NCBI RefSeq assembly: GCF_900100865.1
Contig: NZ_LT627734.1
Span: forward strand, 1,364,001 to 1,428,000
Length of the DNA stretch: 64,000 nucleotides
Direction: 5' to 3'
From: Candidatus Aquiluna sp. UB-MaderosW2red
GTDB lineage: Bacteria; Actinomycetota; Actinomycetes; Actinomycetales; Microbacteriaceae
Positions 58,720 to 64,000 of the stretch are shown piece by piece (position 1 is the stretch's first letter; every line of letters starts with the position of its first letter). The position numbers and the translations under genes are program-made. The notes beneath the pieces are model-generated. The model searched no databases, had not been told where the DNA came from, and saw only the letters and a list, made by a program, of their open reading frames with translations.

Positions 58720-59781
58720 CTAGTTAGTGCATTTGAGTTCGGGGAGCTTTGTTCCAGCTGCAACCTGGTCCAAAACAATAAGTGCGTCTTCTAAGTCTCT
58801 CACGATGGCTACGCTCAGACCACTCGGCACATGGCCAAGTAGCTCTTCACAGTTTTGGCTGGGAGCCAGAAATACGGTTGCGCCAGCATCTTTAGCGGCA
58901 ATCACCTTCAGTTTAATGCCCCCAATTGGACCCACTTGGCCATCCGAAGAGATTGTGCCGGTGCCTGCGACATGATTATTTCCGGCAAGTGAGTCCGGGG
59001 TAAAAGAATCCAAAATGCCAAGGGTAAACATCAGCCCACCCGATGGCCCCCCAACATCACCAAGTTGCAACAAAACTGAGGCTGGGAAGTCGTAGGTGTA
59101 GCCGAGCATGGCCCCGATCACAAAAGAATCGCCCTGCTTGGCTGGGGTGATAGTGATTTGCCGCTCGATCCCGTCCCGCACTAAGCCCAGCAACAGCTCC
59201 GAATCACCGGTGGCTTGGATGGTGGCCTTGAGCTCCTCAAAGGTCGTGATCGCAAACCCCTGTGCGCTAACAACAAAATCTCCCGCAATCAATTTCTTTG
59301 AGGCCGGGGTGTCCTCGATAACCGAATTCACATAGAGCGAGCGTGGCACTTGATAGCCCATTTGCTTCAGTGCGACCGCAATCGCGTCTTGCTGTGAGAC
59401 CTCCATTTGCAAAGTGGACTCAGCTCGAACCTCTTCGGTGGAAAGGTTTGGTGGAAAAACCGTATCTATTGGTAAAACTAATTGGTCTGGGTCAGCCCAG
59501 GCGGCAAGCACTTGAATCCAGTTCGGATTCGCTTCGCGGTTTCCCAAAAGCGAAACGGTGGTGATGTCGAATCTAGACTCGGAAGGATAGCTTTCTAAAT
59601 CGCTGGAGGAGATGACTTGTTTGCCATCTATTTCACCCATCACATTAAAAACTTGGCCGGGTCTTTCAATTACATAGCCGCTCGGTAAAAAACTCAGTCC
59701 AGCCAGCGCGAGAGCGAGAAGGCTGACAATCCCCCAGCGACTAAATCTAGGCTTGGGTTTCTCTGAATTGAAATAAGACAT
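58720..59781 (-). CDS. PDZ domain protein with Lon-type (S16) serine protease domain
   Basis: A 353-residue membrane-anchored protein: one helix (about 16-36, WGIVSLLALALAGLSFLP), a PDZ domain around 155-215 (YVNSVIEDTPASKKLIAGDF), and a C-terminal Lon-like proteolytic domain. The Ser-Lys dyad is in GGPSGGLMFTLGI and GGIKLKVIAAKDAGA. There is no ATPase domain. I chose the ATG at 59781, which has a TAGCAT -10-like box seven nt ahead; an ATG three codons earlier (59790) is possible. It precedes UPF0182 and diverges from the DUF2342 gene. Confidence 0.92.
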   Translation of the reverse strand: MSYFNSEKPKPRFSRWGIVSLLALALAGLSFLPSGYVIERPGQVFNVMGEIDGKQVISSSDLESYPSESRFDITTVSLLGNREANPNWIQVLAAWADPDQLVLPIDTVFPPNLSTEEVRAESTLQMEVSQQDAIAVALKQMGYQVPRSLYVNSVIEDTPASKKLIAGDFVVSAQGFAITTFEELKATIQATGDSELLLGLVRDGIERQITITPAKQGDSFVIGAMLGYTYDFPASVLLQLGDVGGPSGGLMFTLGILDSFTPDSLAGNNHVAGTGTISSDGQVGPIGGIKLKVIAAKDAGATVFLAPSQNCEELLGHVPSGLSVAIVRDLEDALIVLDQVAAGTKLPELKCTN

Positions 59782-59788
59782 CCCCACC

Positions 59789-59794
59789 ATGCTA
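59789..59794 (-). promoter_or_regulatory. Possible leaderless -10 box of the PDZ-Lon gene
   Basis: TAGCAT on the minus strand ends 7 nt before the ATG at 59781. The intervening GGTGGGG could instead serve as a ribosome site. Confidence 0.3.
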
Positions 59795-59909
59795 GGTAGC
59801 GATGCTTAGAAAACACCTGAGCGACCTAACGCCCTGGGCGAACAAGGTGTTATTCCTAGAGGGTTTGAAGTTTTACGCAGTAGCGTTTTTTTAGACACCA
59901 AGGAGAATT

Positions 59910-61187
59910 TTGACTAATCAGCCAGACCGAGAAGAGTTCGAGGAATTCCTCAAGCAACTTTTTGCTTCCGGCCAAATCGATCCAGAACAACTGAGCAAAA
60001 TGGCGGGCATCAGTGCAAACCCGGCTGATTTGGCCAAGGCTTTTGGCCAAATGCAGGCCATGATGGGCGACTCTGAAGATCCGGTGAACTGGGACATGGC
60101 AACCAAAAAGGCCCTTGAGTCGGCCTCTAAGTCTGATGGTTACTCAAACCCAGGATTAGTTGGGGAACTGACTGGAGCCTTCGACATGGCCAGTTTATGG
60201 CTCTCTGAAGTCACTGAACTTTGCGGTTCGGAAACCCCGAAGCACCTAACTAGATCGCTATGGGTTAAAGACGCCATGCCAATTTTCAAAGAGCTGTCGG
60301 AACCAGTGGCAAAATCCATGGCTAACGCCCTTAGTGAAAACATTGGCGAAATGCTGCCTGAAGAGCTCTCACAAATGCTCGGACCCGCTGCGAAAATGCT
60401 AGGCAACGCAGGCGCAATGATCTTTGCGATGCAACTAGGGCAGGCAATCGGAAAGCTCAGTTCACAAACCCTCACCAGCACTGAAATAGGGATCCCAATC
60501 TCACAACGTCCGGGTCTGATCCCGCAAAATGTTGCCGAGTTTATGACCGATCTTGACACCCCAAAAAGTGAGGTTTTGATCTATCTTTCGATCCGAGAGT
60601 TGGCAATCTCGGGTCTTTATCAATCCAACCGCTGGCTCAAGGATCAAATAACCACGCAGGTTAGGGAATTCGCCGCCGGTCTAAAAATTGACATGAGCTC
60701 GATTCAAGACTTGGCCGAACAGATTGACCCAAGTGACCCCAAGGCACTGAATGACCTGATTGAGTCGGGATCCTTGATCACGCCGCGCTCCGAGGAGCAG
60801 GATGCAGCACTTCAAAGAATAGAGGCGCTATTGGCACTGATTGAGGGTTGGGCGGATGCGGTGAGCCTCAAAGCGGCTAAGCGATTACCAGCAATTAATG
60901 CGATTGCAGAACTTTTCATGAGGCGCCGAGCCACGCAAGGAGCCTCTGAAAAAACCTTTGGAATTCTGCTGGGGTTGCAGCTGCGGCCAAGACTGGTGCG
61001 CGAGGCAACGCTCATGTGGCAGCTGGTAGAAAGTGAATTCGATGCCCAGAAGCGAGACTCGCTCTGGCAGCATCCAGACCAATTGCCAACCTTAGAAGAA
61101 ATTCAAAACCCTGCTGAACTTATTATCAGACTCAAAGGCAACGGGGACGAAATGGATTCAGAACTGAGGAAACTGCTCGGCGAGTAG
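59910..61187 (+). CDS. DUF2342/zincin-like family protein, probably metal-site degenerate
   Basis: A 425-residue protein of the DUF2342 family (often annotated as zinc-dependent metalloprotease), recognised by GQIDPEQLSKMAG, DPVNWDMATKKALESASK, LPEELSQMLGPAAKMLGNAGAM, the VAEFMTDL segment and IEGWADAVSLKAAKRLP. The helix where the family has, as I recall, a histidine metal ligand (REAAH-x-RLF) reads IRELAISGLYQSNRWL, so that His seems replaced by Ile. The TTG at 59910 has AAGGAG just upstream. Neighbours match the mycobacterial block UPF0182, PDZ, DUF2342, ThiF-like and UvrD2. Enzyme activity is doubtful. Confidence 0.82.
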   Translation: MTNQPDREEFEEFLKQLFASGQIDPEQLSKMAGISANPADLAKAFGQMQAMMGDSEDPVNWDMATKKALESASKSDGYSNPGLVGELTGAFDMASLWLSEVTELCGSETPKHLTRSLWVKDAMPIFKELSEPVAKSMANALSENIGEMLPEELSQMLGPAAKMLGNAGAMIFAMQLGQAIGKLSSQTLTSTEIGIPISQRPGLIPQNVAEFMTDLDTPKSEVLIYLSIRELAISGLYQSNRWLKDQITTQVREFAAGLKIDMSSIQDLAEQIDPSDPKALNDLIESGSLITPRSEEQDAALQRIEALLALIEGWADAVSLKAAKRLPAINAIAELFMRRRATQGASEKTFGILLGLQLRPRLVREATLMWQLVESEFDAQKRDSLWQHPDQLPTLEEIQNPAELIIRLKGNGDEMDSELRKLLGE

Positions 61188-61237
61188 CCTGTGCAAAACT
61201 AAAAGCCAAATTTCTTGGGATTTGGCACACTTGCGCG

Positions 61238-62245
61238 ATGGTCATTCAAATCAATCCAGCCCTCGCGAGACTTTGGCTTGACGGAAACAGTAGGCAATTC
61301 GGATCGGCGCAGTCCCAGCAACTAGAAAATCTCAGTGAAACCCAGCTTAGAATTTTGGATTACCTCGAGCGTGGGGTGGCCGATAATCAGGCGCGATTGA
61401 TTCCCAAAATGGCGATGGCCACCGATGCTCAAGTGAACAGCCTGATTCAGAGAATTTCCCCGCTCCTAGTGAAGACCTCAAGTTTCGGTTTTGATGAGGC
61501 ACAGATTGAACAGCGCTTCACTGAGATCATGCGGCTGTTTCTTCTCGGATCCAAAGATCCGGCTGCCGCGCTACGAAATAGAGCCCGAGCCAAGGTCTTT
61601 ATCAATAAGTTTGATCGAGTTGGACTGATTGCCATGCGTGCCCTAGCCGCAGCGGGGATTGGAACGGTCTTCACCACCGACCACGAGCGAATTAGGAAGG
61701 GCGACACTCTGGAGCTGGGATATCCAGTTTCATCAGAGGGCGAATCTCGGATTCAAGGCGCGAAAGCGTTATTGGGCAACTCCGCAAGCCTTCAATTGCA
61801 TTCCAGAATCAGCGAGCCTTTCGAGCTAACCGATGTGGCGCTTTTGATCTCAAGCGATGTCGTATTACCCCCAAGCTACCAAACCTGGATGGCCAGAGAT
61901 GTGCCGCATATCGCAATAAACTTCGATGAAACCGGCGCTGAAGTATCGCCATTGATTTTGCCGGGAACCACCGCCTGCCTAGCATGCATCGAAAAATATC
62001 GACTAAATAATCAACAAAACTGGGCCAAAATTGCCCCGCAATTGGCCCTCATGGAGCGAAATCTCTCGGACTCGGCAAGCTTATTGGTAGCTGTCGGCTT
62101 AGCGGTAAGCCGGCTAGTGAACCAGATTGATAACCCCAATCAACCCCAGGATTTCAAAACCGCAAAGTTTTTTCGATCTCAGAGTGAAGTTAGCTTTGAG
62201 GAGCCACAGGACCTGAACTGTGGCTGCCGCCTAGAGGAACTGTGA
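61238..62245 (+). CDS. Degenerate E1/ThiF-like protein
   Basis: A 335-residue protein resembling the ThiF/E1-like proteins found beside DUF2342 genes in actinobacteria and the cyclodehydratase-partner E1 folds. The Rossmann-like core is VFINKFDRVGLIAMRALAAAGIGTVF, but the GxGGxG nucleotide loop of real E1 enzymes is replaced by NKFDRVG. VALLISSDVVLPPSYQTWM, ISPLILPGTTACLACIEKYR-type PLILPGTTACLACIEKYR and the C-terminal LNCGCRLEEL suggest a zinc site of C-x2-C plus C-x-C. ATP-dependent adenylation seems unlikely. The ATG is at 61238; it overlaps the convergent helicase by 15 bp. Function unknown. Confidence 0.72.
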   Translation: MVIQINPALARLWLDGNSRQFGSAQSQQLENLSETQLRILDYLERGVADNQARLIPKMAMATDAQVNSLIQRISPLLVKTSSFGFDEAQIEQRFTEIMRLFLLGSKDPAAALRNRARAKVFINKFDRVGLIAMRALAAAGIGTVFTTDHERIRKGDTLELGYPVSSEGESRIQGAKALLGNSASLQLHSRISEPFELTDVALLISSDVVLPPSYQTWMARDVPHIAINFDETGAEVSPLILPGTTACLACIEKYRLNNQQNWAKIAPQLALMERNLSDSASLLVAVGLAVSRLVNQIDNPNQPQDFKTAKFFRSQSEVSFEEPQDLNCGCRLEEL

Positions 62246-63847
62246 GATTGGTTTAGCCGCATTATGGCTGATAACTAATTTGTCTCGAGCCCGAGTCACA
62301 GCAACGTAAAAAAGCCGTTTTTCCTCGGCAATCTCAGATTCTGAGGTGGCGTGTGAAATTGGAAAAAGGCCCTGATTCATGCCTATTAAATGCACCCGAT
62401 CCCACTCCAGACCCTTCGTGGCATGAACTGTCGCGAGTGTCACCGCATCTCGAATTGGTTCGTGCCCGGATCGTTCGCGCTCCTCAAGCTCTCGGACATA
62501 CTCCTCAAGACTGACATCATCGCCAATCTCCTCGAGCACCTCGAAAAACCAATTCAAAGCCTCCCACTTCTCGCTGACCTCCGGCCTTGAGCGCCAACCC
62601 ATTGATGCCAAAATTTTGGAGAGCTCAATAAAAAGTGGGTCATCACTTTGAGTCAACTGCAAGGCCTTGATGGCGCTGATTACCTGCAACACCTCAGGCC
62701 TTCTAAAGAATCGGCCAGCCCCCCTTACTTGCACGGGAATTCCGAGCTCGAGTAACCCTTTCTCAATCGGCTCTAACTGCGAATTAATCCTCGATAAAAC
62801 GGCGAGCTGCCTGGGTCGCATGCCAGAGCTCAAAGCCCCGGTCAGACCGCTTATGCAATCAGAAACCTGGGCATCAGCCGACTTGGCAGCTCTCATTTCT
62901 GGCTTTGAGCCAGCGGAGCGGACGGCTTCCAACTTGCGACCAACCGCTATCGAATTAGCCAGAGTCACTATCTCCGAACTGGAACGATAGTTATTATCCA
63001 AACTGAAAACCTCGGCTTCCGGGTAGTCAGAAGCAAACCCCATTAGAAAATCGCTCGAGGCTCCGGCAAAGCTATAGATGGTCTGGCGAGGATCCCCCAC
63101 CACGCAGATGTCTTCTCTCTCGCCGAGCCAAGTTTCTAACAGCGCTTGCTGCAATGGCGAGATGTCCTGATATTCATCAACAGTGAAGAAGCGGAATTGC
63201 TGCTGCACGTGATTGAGCATTCTGGGCTCACTGCGCAATAAGCCGATGGTTAGTAGCAGCACATCCTCCCAATCCATCACCTTGCGATTTTGCTTGAGCA
63301 GCTCATAGCCATTTTGGAGATTCAAAAACACCTTGGAATTCAACCCCGCTGTTAAACCTCGGTCCAAATCCTGATACTCGCTCGGATCGGTCATCGAATA
63401 CTTGAGCCACTCAATCTCGGCAATCACCTCTCGACGCTGAGCCTCAGTCAACTTGATGTTGTGATCTTGCAATACTTCCGCTAGCAATTGCGGCTTATTG
63501 GTAATCAGCTTGGGTGTCGAAGTTTCAGTCAGCTGCGGCCAAAAAAACTGCAATTGGCTCAGGGCTGCAGAGTGAAAAGTTCGAACTTGCACCGCGGATG
63601 CCCCGAGTTTGCGCAAGCGCACCCTGAGTTCTGCTGCCGCACGGTTGGTATAGGTCAGGGCGAGAATTCGATTGGCCGCATACACACCGGTGGCAATTCC
63701 GTAGGCAATGCGATGACTAACGGTTCTGGTTTTTCCACTGCCGGCACCTGCGACTATGCAAACCGGCCCGCGAAGAGCCATGGCCGCCGCAGCCTGATCC
63801 GCATCGAGTGCCGCCAAAATACTCTCGGCTAAAGGCTGTGAGCTCAT
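62231..63847 (-). CDS. UvrD/Rep-type ATP-dependent DNA helicase, short form
   Basis: A superfamily 1A helicase of 538 residues. Motifs: Q motif DADQAAAAMALRGP, Walker A VAGAGSGKTRTVSHR, Ia LTYTNRAAAELRVR, II FFTVDEYQDISPLQQ, III CVVGDPRQTIYSFAGA, IV SLDNNYRSSSEIV, V VTLATVHATKGLEWDRVHLIG and VI RLFYVAVTRARDKLVI. Synteny with the mycobacterial block points to UvrD2, but the C-terminal HRDC and zinc-binding part of that protein is absent; it ends soon after motif VI. The ATG at 63847 is clear. It is divergent from a partial gene. Confidence 0.93.
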   Translation of the reverse strand: MSSQPLAESILAALDADQAAAAMALRGPVCIVAGAGSGKTRTVSHRIAYGIATGVYAANRILALTYTNRAAAELRVRLRKLGASAVQVRTFHSAALSQLQFFWPQLTETSTPKLITNKPQLLAEVLQDHNIKLTEAQRREVIAEIEWLKYSMTDPSEYQDLDRGLTAGLNSKVFLNLQNGYELLKQNRKVMDWEDVLLLTIGLLRSEPRMLNHVQQQFRFFTVDEYQDISPLQQALLETWLGEREDICVVGDPRQTIYSFAGASSDFLMGFASDYPEAEVFSLDNNYRSSSEIVTLANSIAVGRKLEAVRSAGSKPEMRAAKSADAQVSDCISGLTGALSSGMRPRQLAVLSRINSQLEPIEKGLLELGIPVQVRGAGRFFRRPEVLQVISAIKALQLTQSDDPLFIELSKILASMGWRSRPEVSEKWEALNWFFEVLEEIGDDVSLEEYVRELEERERSGHEPIRDAVTLATVHATKGLEWDRVHLIGMNQGLFPISHATSESEIAEEKRLFYVAVTRARDKLVISHNAAKPISQFL

Positions 63848-63900
63848 TGCTAATCCTCTAAGTGCGCGTGGCGAAGCTGAGTGAATCCAGCTTGATTGTC

Positions 63901-63906
63901 TAACCT
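63901..63906 (+). promoter_or_regulatory. Leaderless -10 box of the terminal partial gene
   Basis: TAACCT ends 6 nt before the GTG at 63913, in the 65-bp divergent gap with the helicase gene. Confidence 0.4.
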
Positions 63907-63912
63907 TTGTCC

Positions 63913-64000
63913 GTGGGAAGACAAGCTTTGATTTTAGCCGCGCTAGCGGCCGACGCCGTGCCCGGCAAAAACTTTCGGCATTTTCAGAAGCCCGAAGGTC
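63913..64000 (+). CDS. Start of a probable phosphotransferase (cut by window edge)
   Basis: Only 29 codons are visible, beginning VGRQALILAALAADAVPGKN. The LxLAALAxxAVPG pattern after a basic start resembles the aminoglycoside/macrolide phosphotransferase-fold proteins that sit next to uvrD in many Microbacteriaceae; too little is present to be sure. The GTG fits a leaderless -10 box. Confidence 0.5.
   Translation, partial: MGRQALILAALAADAVPGKNFRHFQKPEG

Overview
This window looks like chromosomal DNA from a small-genome actinobacterium, most likely a Microbacteriaceae relative such as the freshwater Luna/Rhodoluna-type lineages. That placement is an inference. It rests on an IF-2 with the actinobacterial PRPGNNPF repeats, a Rho factor with a long Ser/Asp/Arg/Asn-rich N-terminal insertion, a long ATP synthase delta subunit, a DUF3039 gene, and the UPF0182 / PDZ-Lon / DUF2342 / ThiF-like / UvrD block known from mycobacteria. 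Base composition is moderate for the phylum (near half GC by eye). Genes are very tightly packed, with stop/start overlaps, many GTG and TTG starts, and several -10 boxes 6-7 nt before the start codon, which suggests leaderless transcripts.

Layout. 1-7805 (minus): dxr, rseP-like site-2 protease, ispG, proS, nusA, ylxR and the 5' part of infB, combining isoprenoid synthesis, envelope proteolysis and translation/transcription; rimP is missing from its usual place beside nusA. 7869-18439: a polyamine/GABA island with gabT, an atypical class III aminotransferase, a PotDABC-type ABC importer, a gamma-aminobutyraldehyde dehydrogenase, an Lrp/AsnC regulator and a putrescine aminotransferase. Together they could take up putrescine and convert it to GABA and then succinate semialdehyde. 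18481-22542: an FtsK/EccC-type membrane ATPase diverging from the DNA-repair pair ogt-tag, with two perfect inverted DnaA boxes between them, then an ECF sigma factor and its probable membrane partner.

22539-42468 is one long co-directional minus-strand run: argS, lysA, hom, thrC, thrB, rho, prfA, prmC, tsaC-type gene, wecA-like transferase, atpI-like gene, atpBEFHAGDC and yaaA. 42757-46544 holds tRNA-Arg(CCG), rdgB, rph, murI, pncB and a DUF3039 gene. 46549-48987 encodes an HtrA-type protease and two exported hypothetical proteins, one with a PKD-like segment.

49107-55414 is a glycerol module: a SorC-type regulator, glpD, glpK and a polytopic membrane alpha/beta hydrolase, with a palindrome over the regulator's -10 box. 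Initiator tRNA-fMet follows at 55713-55789. 55822-64000 contains UPF0182, a PDZ-Lon-like protease, a DUF2342 zincin-family protein that seems to lack a metal ligand, a degenerate E1/ThiF-like protein, a short UvrD-type helicase and the start of a probable phosphotransferase. I saw no CRISPR array, prophage, insertion sequence or rRNA. The points most worth a second look are the DnaA-box pair, the polyamine island with its odd transaminase, the infB leader hairpin that covers the ribosome binding site, the SorC operator, the ECF sigma pair and the degenerate zincin/E1 pair.
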